A stretch of DNA of 64,000 nt from Ceratodon purpureus. Lineage: Eukaryota > Streptophyta > Bryopsida > Pseudoditrichales > Ditrichaceae. Every line of letters begins with the position of its first letter. Position 1 is the stretch's first letter. A program made the position numbers and the translations under genes. Below, piece by piece: positions 22,933-36,399 of the stretch. Below the pieces are notes generated by a model. That model did no database searches. It saw only the letters and a program-made list of their open reading frames with translations, and was not told where the DNA came from. The DNA lies in the NCBI GenBank assembly GCA_014871385.1, contig CM026423.1, forward strand, positions 17,225,690 through 17,289,689, written 5' to 3'.

Positions 22933-25900
22933 ATGATAACCAGATCGAGTGCAAAAGCTAAGCTCGAATTTAGAAGAGAGCAACGTCAAGAGAGGTTACG
23001 TAAGTTAGCGTGCAGGGACGGTTTAGGTACTCCATACAACTTGCGTTCAACAATGGGAAGGAAGGGAGGGAAGTCTAATCAGGCTGGTGTTAGCAAGGAA
23101 ATGGGAGACGGCAACGGGTTTGACGATGGAGAGGTTCAGCCAGTTAAATTGGCATTTTTAGACGGAGAGGCTTCTTCACGTCAGAAAGAAAGTACAAAGG
23201 AGGTAAGCGAGTGCGATGCCACTGGTTATCATTGTACTCAAAGCATAGATTTTGGGTCGCATTTTCTCGCAGCTAATGAAATGCTTGCAATTCGGGTGTT
23301 GAATCTAGGGTTCAACTGTCGAAGGCAGTCTAGTGCCTGAGTCTCTTCAAACCCTCCCACGGTCCGCATGCTCGTACGCTCCACTACCCTCTCTTGCCTG
23401 CGATTCTAATTTGAACTTCTCTTGTCGAAAGTAATGCCACTGGGTGGATTATGTGCGCAGGATGTAAGATCCGGGTCCGAAGACTCCTCTTTGGGTCAGA
23501 CGAGAGAGCAGCGGCCTAAACGAGTACAAGGCTCTAAGACTTCACGGAGTCTCAAATCCGTGTCGGAATCTACTTCAGGTTTGCAGAATCGAGGAATGGA
23601 GGACCTAGCAGCTGCAAGGGCCCTAGGAGATGAGGAACGTATGGAAGTCGACGAGGTAAATCTGAAACCTAGCCTCTATTAGTCCTTGAACTGTGCCGAG
23701 CAATCTTGTAGGTCAGTAAAAGACTTTGCTCTTCTATGCATCAACTTTAAGGAGAGCACAAGCTGCAGTGACATGGATGAGCTGTACCGACAGGTTACAA
23801 AATGCATCATTACTGAAATTCAATCTGTATTTGAACTACATGATGATTCGGGTCACTGCATCCAAGTGATTGGTACGTCAGTCCATTCTCTTTCACTGAG
23901 TAGAAGGTGTATTTATCTTATCAAGTGAGGCACAGGTTAGAACTATGGAGGGTTGTAAGAGAGTGATCGTCCCTTCCAGAGTTGCAATGGGGCTCCTTAA
24001 CCATGTTCTCATTAGATTTTCTGCACAAAGTATGGACTGTGGCAGTGGATTGATTGTTTCACTGAAGGCTCGAGTGACGGATGATGAGGGCCGTGGGAGA
24101 GTGATCTGCCCCTAGCAAACCTGTAAAGCGCAGTTAAGCTTGCAATGTTCTGATCTTCTGTACAAAGTATAGACCGTAAGAGTGTGGTAGGCCCCGATCA
24201 CAGTCTTAGTGGCAGTGGATCGGTTTGTTTTTTGTACGCTCGGGTGTGGACTAATGTGGGCCGTGGGAGATTGATCGGCCCCTAGCAAAGTTGCAGTGGG
24301 CAGTTAAGCTAGGACTCATTTGTTCGTTTGTTGAATGTATGGACCGTAAGAGTGTGGTAGGCCCCGATCAGACTTGCAATGGGCAGTGAATTCATTGGTT
24401 TTTCGAAGGCTCGGGTGAGGACTAATGTGGGCTGTGGGAGAGTGATCGGCCCCTAGCAGAGTTGCAGTGGTTAGTTAAACTAGGACTAATTCGTTTATTT
24501 GTACAAAGTATGGACCGTAAGAGTGTGGTAGTCCCCGAGCAGACTTGCAATGGGCAGTCAATTCATTGGTTTTTGAAGGCTCGGGTGAGGACTAACGTGG
24601 GCTGTGGGAGAGTGATCGGCCCCAAGCAGAGTTGCAGTGGTTAGTTAAGCTAGGAGTAATTCGTTTGTTTGTACATAGTATGGACCGTAAGAGTGTGATA
24701 GGCCCCGATCAGACTTGCAATGAGCATGGGATGCGTTGGTTTTTAGAAGGCTCAGGTGAGGACTAATGTGGGCTGTGGGAGAGTGATCGGCCCCTACCAG
24801 AGTTGCAGTGGGCAGTTAATGTACGAGTCATTTGTTTGTTTGTACATAGTATGGACTGTAAGAGTGTGATAGGCCCCGATCAGACTTGCAATGGGCAGTG
24901 AATTCATTGGTTTTTTAAAGGCTCGGGTGAGGACTAATGTGGGCTGTGGGAGAGTGATCGGCCCCTAGCAGAGTTGCAGTGGTTAGTTAAACTAGGACTA
25001 ATTCGTTTGTTTGTACAAAGTATGGACCGTAAGAGTGTGATAGGCCCCGATCAGACTTGCAATGAGCATGGGATGCGTTGGTTTTTAGAAGGCTCAGGTG
25101 AGGACTAATGTGGGCTGTGGGAGAGTGATCGGCCCCTACCAGAGTTGCAATGGAGCTGGTTAAGCTAGGAGTAATTCGTTTGTTTGTACAAAGTTTGTCC
25201 TGTGAGAGTGTGGTAGGCCCCGATCAAACTTGCAATGGGCAGTGAATTCATTGGTTTTTTGAAGGCTCGGGTGAGGACAAATGAGGGCCGTGGGAGAGTG
25301 ATCGGCCCCTACCAGAGTTGCAGTGGGCAGTTAATGTACGAGTCATTTGTTTGTTTGTACATAGTATGGACGGTAAGAGTGTGATAGGCCCCGATCAGAC
25401 TTGCAATGGGCAGTGAATTCATTGGTTTTTCGAAGGCTCGGGAGAGGACTAATGTGGGCTGTGGGAGAGTGATCGGCCCCTAGCAGAGTTGCAGTGGTTA
25501 GTTAAACTAGGACTAATTCGTTTATTTGTACAAAGTATGGACCGTAAGAGTGTGGTAGTCCCCGATCAGACTTGCAATGGGCAGTCAATTCATTGGTTTT
25601 TGAAGGCTCGGGTGAGGACTAACGTGGGCTGTGGGAGAGTGATCGGCCCCTAGCAGAGTTGCAGTGGTCAGTTAAGCTAGGAGTAATTCGTTTGTTTGTA
25701 CATAGTATGGACCGTAAGAGTGTGATAGGCCCCGATCAGACTTGCAATGAGCAGTGGATGCGTTGGTTTTTAGAAGGCTCAGGTGAGGACTAATGTGGGC
25801 TGTGGGAGAGTGATCGGCCCCTACCAGAGTTACAGTGGGCAGTTAATGTACGAGTCATTTGTTTGTTTGTACATAGTATGGACTGTAAGAGTGTGATAGG

Positions 25901-28900
25901 CCCCGATCAGACTTGCAATGGGCGGTGAATTCATTGGTTTTTTAAAGGCTCGGGTGAGGACTAATGTGGGCTGTGGGAGAGTGATCGGCCCCTAGCAGAG
26001 TTGCAGTGGTTAGTTAAACTTGGACTAATTCGTTTGTTTGTACAAAGTATGGACTGTAAGAGTGTGGTAGGCCCCGATCAGACTTGCAATGGGCAGTGAA
26101 TTTATTGGTTTTTTTAAGGCTCGGGTGAGGACTAATGTGGGCTGTGGGAGAGTGATCGGCCCCTAGCTGAGTATGAATGGGTAGTTAAGCTTCAATTCTT
26201 TTGAATTCCTCTACAAGGTATGGACTGTATGAGGTTGGTTGGCCCCGATCAGAGTTGTAGTGGCTGTTTTAATTGGTTAGTTGAAGGCTCAGGTGAGGAA
26301 TGCGGAGGGCTGTGGGATAGTGATCCGCCCATAGCAGACTTCAAAAGACCACTTCAGCTTGTACTGTTTTGATTTTTTGTATAAAGTATGGACTGTAAGA
26401 GTGTGGTAGGCCCCGATCAGACTTGCAATGGGCAGTAGATTCATTGGTTTTTTGAAGGCTCGCGTGGGGATTAATGTGGAGTGTGGGAGAGTGATCGGCC
26501 CCTAGCAGAGTTGCAGTGGGCAGTTAAGCTACGAGTCGTTTGTTTGTTTGTTCAAAGTATGGACCGTAAGAGTGTGATAGGCCCCGATCAGACTTGCAAT
26601 GAGCAGTGCATGCGTTGGTTTTTTGAAGGCTCAGGTGAGGACTAATGTGGGCTGTGGGAGAGTGATCGGCCCCTAGCAGAGTTGCAGTGGTCAGTTAAGC
26701 TAGGAGTAATTCGTTTGTTTGTACATAGTATGGACCGTAAGAGTGTGATAGGCCCCGATCAGACTTGCAATGAGCAGTGCATGCGTTGGTTTTTTTAAGG
26801 CTCAGGTGAGGACTAATGTCGGCTGTGGGAGAGTGATCGGTCCCTACCAGAGTTACAGTGGGCAGTTAAACTAGGACTAATTCGTTTATTTGTACAAAGT
26901 ATGGACTGTAAGAGTGTGGTAGGCCCCGATCAGACTTGCAATGGGCAGTAGATTCATTGGTTTTTTGAAGGCTCGCGTGGGGACTATTGTGGGCTGTGGG
27001 AGAGTGATCGGCCCCTACCAGAGTTACAGTGGGCAGCTAATGTACGAGTCATTTGTTTGTTTTGTACAAAGTATGGACCGTAAGAGTGTGGTAGGCCCCG
27101 ATCAGACTTGCAATGAGCAGTGCATGCGTTGGTTTTTTGAAGGCTCGGGTGAGGACTAATGTGGGCTGTGGGAGAGTGATCGGCCCCTAGCAAAGTTGCA
27201 GTGGTTAGTTAAACTAGGACTAATTCGTTTCTTGGTACAAAGTATGGACCGTAAGAGTGTGGTAGGCCCCGATCAGACTTGCAATGGGCAGTGAATTTAT
27301 TGGTTTTTTTAAGGCTCGGGTGAGGACTAATGTGGGCTGTGGGAGAGTGATCGGCTCCTAGCAGAGTTGCAGTGGTTAGTTAAACTAGGACTAATTCGTT
27401 TGTTTGTACAAAGTATGGACTGTGAGAGTGTGGTAGGCCCTGATCAGACTTGCAATGGGCAGTAGATTCATTGGTTTTTTTAAGGCTCGGGTGAGGACTA
27501 ATGTGGGCTGTGGGAGAGTGATCGGCCCCTAGCAGAGTTGCAGTGGTTAGTTAAACTAGGACTAATTCGTTTGTTTGTACAAAGTATGGACCATAAGAGT
27601 GTGGTAGGCCCGATCAGAGTCTTAGTGGCAGTGGATCGAATGGTTTCTCTGTACGCTCGGGTGAGGACTAATGAGGGCCGTGGGAGAGTGATCGGCCCCT
27701 AGCAGAGTTGCAATGAGTTGTTATTGATGGTGGGATCAACATGCTTGTAGGACCAACACCCTCCGGTTGAGGAGGTTCATGATGAAGATGCGCTAGCTTT
27801 GACACAGAAGACAGATGGCCAGGACGAAGATTCCGATGGCGACGAGGACTCCATTGGCGAAGCATATGCTGGAAACGAGGACGACATTCGAACACGACAG
27901 AGGGTCAACTCTGTCTCGACAATTGCAGATATCCGGCTGCAGCCACTTAGCGCATCCAGATTCAACATTCCCCTGTGTCGAATGCATCCCATGCCGATGG
28001 TCCGCCCAACCTTACAAAGCGATCTCTCAAAACTCGAGCAGGAGTTTGTTCACGGTTATCGAGAGGGTGCAGCAGTATTCTATGTGTCAACTACTGACGA
28101 GGACGGCAAGACTAGAGAGGTTACCGAGGCTGACACGTGGAAGTGGGGACCAATTTGGACTAAGAAAAACGAGGAATTTAATAACTTCCTTTTGACAATT
28201 CCAGAGTTAGCTTCCTTCACAAACACGATGTTCTTCGTGTGTGATGGCAACCACCGATACCAAGCCTGGACAAACCATATTGATCGATTGCACAAGACGG
28301 AGGAGTCCTGGCATTACCTAGTTGACTCCATTCTCCTAGACACTAAGGGGAGAATCGGTCTTGTCATGCAGTTGATGCACAATATCAACAAGTAAGTAAT
28401 ATTACTTTTCACTGACCAATCTTTTCAAGCAAATATGTAGGTGATTTAAGGTATTTCGTATATAGGTGTTTTGAGGTTTTTACTTGCTTATGAGTTGTTT
28501 TAATATTGTCCCCTGTGATAGGCACACGGAGGACTCTCATGTCAAAACCAATCCAGTTCATACCCTCTTCAGAGTTCAAAAATATGGCTTGATGCCTTTG
28601 GAACAATTCAAGGATATCTTGTCGGATTCAGATTTGAAAAAATGTAAGAAAACAAAGCACAATACATGGCAGACCTTGCCGATTAAAGTGTTTACGAGTT
28701 TCATCTTCCAGGTATGTTCACAATAAAGCATATCAGGAAGGGCTTATGCCATAGTATAGCCCCAGTTATATCAGTACTTCATTCAGGGATTGGTCGGTAA
28801 CATGTTGATCTTGATGGGAGCTGTATGGCGGGATTATTTGTTTGCTTTCATTTCCTATAGATTGCTTCCACGGTATCTATGGCAAACTGTTCCAATGTTT

Positions 28901-31900
28901 TTATTTTATAATTATGGATGCGAAGCTAACGTGTTCTTTTGTATTTGGACTGTCTGTGTTTTAGCATGAGATTAGCCGCGCGGCCGACGATGGTCTAAGA
29001 GGTTTCTTGGAGCAGAACGATGGTGATGTCTCTGAAGCGGAAAAAGTGTTTGCTATGAAAGCTGCCGTGAAGAAGGTAACGGAAAAACTCAGACAAAAGA
29101 TGAATAAATATGTTGCTGTGGCGAATCCCGAGCTGACACCGGCTTGGTTACGTGAGGTACATAAATTCCGGCCCAAGCTCCGTAATGCAATTTGCGTTAG
29201 ACTCTATGTGGTATTCAAGCAACACTTTATAAATATACGATTTAACAGACTTGCTTCACAGAGGCATACTTTTAAGTAACATTGATGAGGGGCACTTCGC
29301 TTCCCACGAAGTGCTTGGTACAGAATGCTACAGTGTTGAACTCATCCGAGTCTTGCCAGTGTGGAGATTTCTGCTGGCAGTTGCTCCTCTTCTGAATTAA
29401 TGACTCACCGTCGCGCTCTTTGTGTGCTAGGTCGAGCGACATTACGCTTTCAACTCTAGTAACACGGAATTGACCATGGAAAAACTGCAGCTCATGGTGA
29501 CCGCGAAGGCCTCAGCAGCAGCAAAGATCAAGTGGCTCGAGTTCTTTAATTCCTCTGCTGCCACCCGCGAGGCCCGGAAGATCCCTCCAAAGCCTGTCAA
29601 CGAAGAGAAGCTTACTGTATGGCTGCATAAAGCCACATTCTGGGCAGAGGTATGACCTTCACCACAATACCCCCTACTTGCGCACGCATCCTGATCCACC
29701 AATTTTTATTGAGATGCATAGTCAGGTTGATCGTGACTTCCCCAGAGGTGCGTCCAGCCGTAGCTTACAATTTTGCATGCATATTCGACAGCTATCAGAT
29801 CAAGCCACGGCAGCCTTTGACGAGATCGTGCGTCAAGACCGTGTTGGCATTGATATGTCAGTATCAGGGGACCCAATGACGTTGCCTGCTTATGTGGAGG
29901 ACTGCCGGATGAAGCTGTGGGACAATGTCTTTCTTTCTTACTTTCGCGGAAATGAAGCTTTCCAAAAAGGACAAGACTTTCGGGATTTGAAGGGATCAGA
30001 GCTGATCGTCAGGCGTCTCCTCTACCGGTACTCATCTCCTACCTCTCATACTGTTTCGGCCCCTAACAATGTCAATTGTGCGTGTGTCTGCGAAATCTTA
30101 ATATTGTTGTCATGGCAGTGTTGCCACCCCTAATTTTGTAATTCGTAGAAGGTGTGCTCCAGTCAATTATCCTTTGATTACATTGGCTTTCTTTAAAGGC
30201 TTTGTTCCAGGGTGTAATGTACTGATGAAGTAATTTGATGGTCGAATACAACTTCTCCATTTTGAAGCCTCGATTTCTCCACATGGCTTGGTGTAAGGGT
30301 TCTTCTCGGTAAGCTGTCTAATCTGCTATGCATTTTTGGAGAGAGCTAACTCGATTATTATGTGTTGAGTCCTGCGTAGGTACTTCAAATTCGAGCTCTT
30401 AGCCAAGCACGCCATTTCGAAGGAAAACCTTCCTGTTTTTCTTGCAGCCTGGGTCGATCGATCAAATCCAGCGTGCATGTTCTCCGCTTTACAACAGCGG
30501 ACATGGACGACTTCGCACCTCACTGCAGGTGCATGGTACTTGGACTGTGTGCCAAGCTTTACTCCATCATTTGAGATCGAGCTCAGGAGGTCTAGGGACG
30601 CCATTGGGGAGTCTGGTATCGAAATGGTTGATCTTATCGGAATAGAAGACGAAGAAGAGAGAGCGAAGGCGCTGAAGAGGAGGCTCGAAGAGGACCGTAA
30701 GAAAGCCCAAAAAGTGAGAGAAGCAGAGCAGAAGGCGGAGCAGAAGGAGCTCGAGAAGCAGCAGAGGGCACAAGAGAAAACAGCGAAAAAGGGCAAGAAG
30801 AGGGTCACTACCCCGGGTCAGGAGGGTATGGAGACTCCACCTAATGAATACGGGCAGCAAGAGCAAACGGGGTCGAGGAATCGAAAAAGGAGAACAACCT
30901 ATGACGATCTCAATCAGCTTCTTGAATTCAACGATGCTGGGGACTGTGGAAAAAATGAAGAATTGATCCTGAACTCTTCCCTCGACGATGTTCTAGGAGG
31001 CAAAGACGATGACTACACGCCAACTTACCTGGAAATCAAGGATTTCCTTCTTAAGGTAAAATAGGTCACATCCCTTTGAATCAGGTCATCCTTGGATTGG
31101 TAGCATATGAGACATTGAGAGAAAAATGTACACTTCATAATAGTGGTCGGCCCGGACCACAGTTCCAGTGAGCATATCATGACTAGTTCCTACTCTCGCA
31201 CGGAAGAACAAGTATGGACTGTGGGAGAGTGGTCGGCCCCGATCAGAGTTCTTTGAAGGCTCAGGTGAGATCTAGCATGGACCGTGGGAGAGTAATTGGC
31301 CCCTACCAGAGTTGCAATGCGCAGTTCAGCTCGTACCCTTTCAATTATTTGTACAAAGTATGGACCGTAAGAGTGTCGTAGGCCCCGACCAGAGTTGGAG
31401 AGGCAGTGGATCGACTGGATTTATGAAGGCTCGGGTGAGGACTAATGTGGGCTGTGGGAGAGTGATCGGCCCCTAGCAGAGTTGCAGTGGTTAGTTAAAC
31501 TAGGACTAATTCGTTTGTTTGTACAAAGTATGGACCGTAAGAGTGTGATAGGCCCCGATCAGACTTGCAATGAGCATGGGATGCGTTGGTTTTTAGAAGG
31601 CTCAGGTGAGGACTAATGTGGGCTGTGGGAGAGTGATCGGCCCCTACCAGAGTTACAGTGGGCAGTTAATGTACGAGTCATTTGTTTGTTTGTACATAGT
31701 ATGGACTGTAAGAGTGTGATAGGCCCCGATCAGACTTGCAATGGGCAGTGAATTCATTGGTTTTTTAAAGGCTCGGCTGAGGATCAATGTGGGCTATGGG
31801 AGAGTGATCGGCCCCTAGCAGAGTTGCAGTGGGCAGTTAAGCCTCAATTCTTTTAACTTTTTGTACAAAGTATGGACTCTAAGAGTGTGGTCGGCCCTGA

Positions 31901-34414
31901 TCAGTGCTGCATTGGCTATGACGCATTTAGCTGATTCAAGGCGTGGGTGAGGACAAATTGAGGGCTGTGGGAGAGTGATTGGCCCTTACCACAGTTGCAA
32001 TGGGGCTGTTTAAGCTTCAATCCTTTTCCTTTTTTGTTCAAAGTATGGACCGTAAGAGTGTGGTAGGCCCCGATCAGACTTGCAGTGGTCAGTCCATTGA
32101 TTATATCTTTGAGGCTCGGGTGAGGACTAAAGAGGGCAGTGGGTGAGACGTCGGCATGACCAGAGTTGCATTCGGCAGTGGTTCGATTGGTTTTGTGACT
32201 TCAGAGAACAAGAGAACTAATAATAAAAGCAGAGTGATCAACCCCGTGCAGAGCTCTTATGAGCAGCTACTGAACTAGTTGCTTGACTTGGGATGCAGCG
32301 AGCTTCGCTTAGGCCTGGCCCTTACAGTCTTGTAGGCTGTGCCATTGGCACTCTAGGATGTTGCTCGTGTATCTTGGAATCGAGTGTGATTCGCCTCTTC
32401 GGTGCATTTAACTGGTGGCCGTGAAGTTTCCTCAGTCCTTATGTGCCTTCACTTTAGTTGAACTTTTGTCTTTCCAATGTCTGCTTTGCTCTACTCTAGT
32501 TTGTCATAGAATGTTTCCTTGGTCGCAGGTGCAATGAGCATCGCAATGGTCCAGGTGAAGCTTTTTCCATATATTTAAATAGGAGCTCACGTCTAACAAC
32601 TTATTAGTTGCGGGATGAGTAGGACCTTACTTTATTCTGAGGCCTCCTGAATTTCAGTTCTCTTGTTGCGTACAGTTAACTTCATTCTATATGCTTTTTG
32701 TGCAGGTCACTAACGGAAGAGCCCTGTATTTGAAGGGTGATGAAGTCAGTCACCCGTTCGTTGACCTCATCATTGCTGACTTGCCAGAAGGCCTCCCTGT
32801 CCCAGGCGTCTCCGACCCTCCCACATCCATCCCCGCTTGGAATGACGGAGCTTCTGATTGGTTGCAGAGCATTTTTGACTTTGCAGAGAATCACCTCCAG
32901 GATGACGGGGCGATGATACTTTTTCATCCCTTTCGAGCATCAACAAAATCTACAATACTAGGTTACTGTCATACGTATGGAATGAAAGTCCGCAAGGAAT
33001 GGTGGGCAATGAACCGACTCCACTTGACATCACCCTTGGATCAATCCGTTACTGTAAGTTCTAACTTCACATTAATCTCCTCCATTTCTTCCTTAGTCAC
33101 CTAGGGTTAGCATAGTCACTCTCCTGGTAACAATTGGAAATCAGCTTAGACTTACATTCATAGCCATGGCCCACGAGCTTGCCTTCATGAAAAACCATTA
33201 GTCTCCTTGCTGTACCGAGTGCTTGCGGCCAGAGCATAAGGCCATCGAGAAGAAGCCATGAAGAGGACCACTTTCAAAAAAAAACCTCTGGTCCTTTGAG
33301 TAGTCTACCATCATTAATCAATCCCTATCAGAGTTCGAAATTCCCCTAGCACAATGCGATCACAGAGTCGTAGTGATCTACTACTAACTTGCTCTTTCAA
33401 AATGGGATGCAGACACTCAGGTTCGGAATTACATTGGCAGTGAAAAGTGGAGTTCCTGCATCAAAGTTTGCTTTCAGGCCCGTGCCCAAGCTGCTTAGCC
33501 GCCACGGTGTAAACGTGGGTCGCGATGACTGCTTACAGAACATTGTTCTGCCCGAGAACCAATTGTGTGACGGTCAGAAGCCATGGAGAGGCCCTCGGGA
33601 AAAATCGGTTGTACTCATGGAAATGTTGATTGAAGCTGCATCCGATCCGGGGAATGTCATATTAGATTGTACGGCAGCAACTGGTCAGTTTCTTCTCCCT
33701 AATATTTTCTTGTACCCTATGTTGCAGTACTTGTCTTCTTTGGCCATGGTAATTATCAGCACTACATATACTCATTGGGTCGTGTATCAGGTTCATCAAT
33801 CCATGCCTGCCGCAACGTTGACCGCCATATCGTGGCCTTGGAGGCCGATTCAGCCATTTTCAAGGCTTTGCTGGAACCATTGATTCGCAGTACATTGGTT
33901 CCAGAAGCCAGCACCGCACAGCATGTCAGCTCTGAGGATCCTGAGGGCGAAGTTCCTATAATGAAGATCGTGAAGAGATCTCGGTTCAAGAAGTGAGTTT
34001 AGACACTTTTTCTCTAGTGTTACCTTTCATCTACACGCATTGAATGTAAAGTGGATTCATAAACAACTTGCCATTTACATTTGCAGATGCGATAATATGA
34101 GGTATCCCGTGCGTCGTCCTTTCTTTTCTGATCCTAATTTCCACCCGAGCCCACCACAGTCTTGGACTCTTCCATCTTATGCAAATGATGCAGCTATCGA
34201 ACTAGCTCGTGGTTCGTACCGCTACTTTAGATCTAAAAATGCACCAAGTAGATCGTTGGAGTTTCTTGATGTTGAAGCCGATGAGTCAGACGACCATCTC
34301 TCAGATATTAGCCCCTCCTCAATCACCCTATCGTCCTCTGATCAATCCGACCTTGAAGAAGAGCGCCGTGTAGATCGATCTGTCAGTACTTTGGAGGACA
34401 TTTTGGAAATGTGA
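22933..34414 (+). CDS. ParB-like domain + coiled coil + N4/N6-type DNA methyltransferase-like protein (12 exons)
   Basis: My exon model is 22933-23202, 23461-23655, 27751-28391, 28522-28711, 28965-29156, 29431-29649, 29792-30027, 30380-31055, 32706-33053, 33413-33683, 33791-33992, 34087-34414. All junctions are GT..AG, phases agree, and the sum is 3,768 nt (1,255 residues). Residues 1-155 are charged and low-complexity. Near 319 is FFVCDGNHRYQAW, resembling the DGxHR core of ParB/sulfiredoxin-fold domains, preceded by MHPMPMVRP and an HGYREGAAV strand. A Glu/Lys coiled coil follows (EERAKALKRRLEED). The C-terminal third looks like a beta-class methyltransferase: VDLIIADLPEG at motif IV near 897, then VILDCTAATGSSIHAC (SAM motif I) near 1072 and HIVALEAD. 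DLPE departs from the usual (D/N)PP(Y/F), so activity is uncertain. ParB-methylase fusions are known in bacteria and phages. The 29792 acceptor and any exon inside 23656-27750 are uncertain. Confidence 0.75.
23940..27720 (+). repeat. 170 bp satellite in an intron, about 22 copies
   Basis: Units of about 170 bp contain GTATGGACCGTAAGAGTGTG, GGCCCCGATCAGACTTGCAATG, AAGGCTCGGGTGAGGACTAA, TGTGGGAGAGTGATCGGCCCC and TTTGTTTGTACAAAGTATGG. The first copies (23940-24300) and the last (27600-27720) are more diverged, as in most satellites. It fills the large third intron of the methyltransferase gene; related copies are at 31140-32230 and 35090-35460. Confidence 0.92.
31140..32230 (+). repeat. 170 bp satellite, second block (intron)
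   Basis: The same unit as at 23940-27720, about six copies, lies between the coiled-coil exon and the motif IV exon. It is the only other intron of this gene with satellite. 32230-32700 holds no repeat or gene. Confidence 0.9.
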
Positions 34415-35080
34415 GTCAGGGCTGTAAGCGAGTTGATATAGAACTCGCATGTACTGAAGAGCTTAGCCAGAGCTCTGTATATGAATTCCCTTAATTCCTA
34501 GTTGCATTATCTATTTTTTGATCTTTTCCCCATTCCATTCATTATTTGCATATATCCCTTCCACTTTAAATGTCCTTTCTCATTCTCATTCCCCTCCCCC
34601 CCCAATTTTATCTTTTTTACCATTCCTTTTTTAATTTCTTGTTTTTCCATTCTTCTCGGATCCTTCTCCTTCATTAACATCCCAGTTTTTTGTTGCATCT
34701 ATTTCCATTCCTTTTTTGATATCTCATTTATCCATTCTACTTGCACCTTCCTTTTTCATTAACATAATTTTTATTTTTATGTTTCCATTCACCCCAGTAA
34801 TTTCACTTATCCCTTCCACTCCAACTATCCACTCTCTTTCCTATCCCCGTTATTAGTTTTGCTTTCCTTTTTCTGCATTTCCATTTGGTTTTTTTGTTTA
34901 TCCTTTCCATCCGCACATTTCTTTTTGTTTAACATATGCTTTATTTTCTTTTTGGGTGCTGGCATTCCACCCCCTATTTTCATTAATCTTTTACTGTCCC
35001 ACTGTCCACTGCGATTATTACACATGGACCGACCAGTCTATGACTTTGCATTACTAAGGTTATTCTAACGATTCTTAGGA
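34415..35080. other. Pyrimidine-rich low-complexity 3' flank
   Basis: Long T/C-rich tracts (TTTTCCATTC type) with no coding support. Confidence 0.6.
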
Positions 35081-35089
35081 GGGTGCTTG

Positions 35090-35460
35090 GAATGCACACT
35101 GTACCCTTACTGGAGTGTGGTAGGCCCCGATCAGAGTTGCATTGGCGGCGACGCTTTAAGCTCATTCAAGGGGTGGGATCCTTCCAATGAGGGCTGTGGT
35201 GGAGTGATCGGCCCCTAGCAGAGTTGGAATGGGGCTGGTTAAGCTTGTATTCTTTTGAATTTTTGTACAAAGTATGGACCGTAAGAGTGTGGTAGGCCCC
35301 GATCAGAGTTGTATTGGCAGCGACGCATTAAGCTCATTCAAGAGGTGGGATCCTTCCAATGAGGGCCGTGGGAGAGTGATCGGCCCCTAGCAGAGTTGCA
35401 ATGGAGCTGGTTAAGCTTGTATTCTTTTGAATTTTTGTACAAAGTATGAACTGGATTCGA
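35090..35460 (+). repeat. 170 bp satellite, third block
   Basis: Two to three diverged units (GGCCCCGATCAGAGTTG, GTGATCGGCCCCTAGCAGAG) lie outside the methyltransferase gene. A 25 bp direct repeat follows (ATGAACTGGATTCGATTGGC at 35447 and 35488). Confidence 0.85.
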
Positions 35461-35645
35461 TTGGCTGAATGAAGAGGAGTTGAAGAATGAACTGGATTCG
35501 ATTGGCTGGTCACGAAAAATCATCACATTTTATTGCCTTCCATGATAATACTGCAGAAACGTACACATAACCTTCTAGGTAAACATGACCATATTCGATT
35601 CTAAACAGTCCAACCACTGAACATACGTAGCTCAAGTGAGCCTTA

Positions 35646-36374
35646 CTAGCCTAGATTTACCAGGGTCAAACCCGTGTATTGCGATAAAGCCCCGGTGATT
35701 GAGTCAGTGGATTCCCAGGACGAACCTGCTCTGCTCCAGTTTGTCACTGTTCTAGTCGAGTTGTTGAGTCCAATGAGGGAGTCTACAACTGAAAAGACCA
35801 TAAGGTTCGCGTAGTCATCCTGGAGGTACTTCTGTTTCCAGAAATCTGCACGCAGAAATGTTGGACCGTAAGGCACACTCGGCTGCGTAAATGCTAGGAC
35901 AATAGTATTCTGGTCAGGGACGGTTCCACCGCGTCCAAGTCCGAGCACTTGCGCCGCTCCGGGATCTTGCACCTCCGGAATAAGAATTCCTCCGGATATC
36001 GCCTCCTTGAATCCAAGCCCGTACTCCCAAACCATCAGCATCATGCACTTCATGTTCGGAGGAAACTCACTACCTCCATCACTATCTAAAGCACAAAGAA
36101 CCGACGACGAGAAGATCTTCAGCACCCATGTCTTATGATACTGATTCCACTGTTCCGGAGACTTGTATAGATAGTACTGGATGATGGAATCCGCCTTTAC
36201 TCTACGTATAACTATATCCCCTACTTGCGGTTCCAGCGTTGCTCCAAGGTTGAGCAAGAACTGTGATCCTGAGTGGAGGCTAAACATGAGAGGAGACATA
36301 GTTACGAGGCCAAAAAATGATGATACTCTCCGCCTTAGCATGAAATAAGCATTCAGGTCTTCTGAGAAATGCAT
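35646..36374 (-). CDS. Hypothetical protein, 242 residues
   Basis: A minus-strand frame with normal amino-acid composition and a splice acceptor (ATATCAG|GGGCAAG) just upstream in phase, so it is probably the last exon of a longer gene. It contains WNQYHKTWVLKIFSSS and PYGPTFLRADFWKQKYLQDD and is rich in aromatic residues. I do not recognise the family. Its place in the right arm of the MULE makes it cargo or a captured host exon. Confidence 0.45.
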   Translation of the reverse strand: MHFSEDLNAYFMLRRRVSSFFGLVTMSPLMFSLHSGSQFLLNLGATLEPQVGDIVIRRVKADSIIQYYLYKSPEQWNQYHKTWVLKIFSSSVLCALDSDGGSEFPPNMKCMMLMVWEYGLGFKEAISGGILIPEVQDPGAAQVLGLGRGGTVPDQNTIVLAFTQPSVPYGPTFLRADFWKQKYLQDDYANLMVFSVVDSLIGLNNSTRTVTNWSRAGSSWESTDSITGALSQYTGLTLVNLG

Positions 36375-36399
36375 GTTGTGCTTGCCCCTGATATATGAT

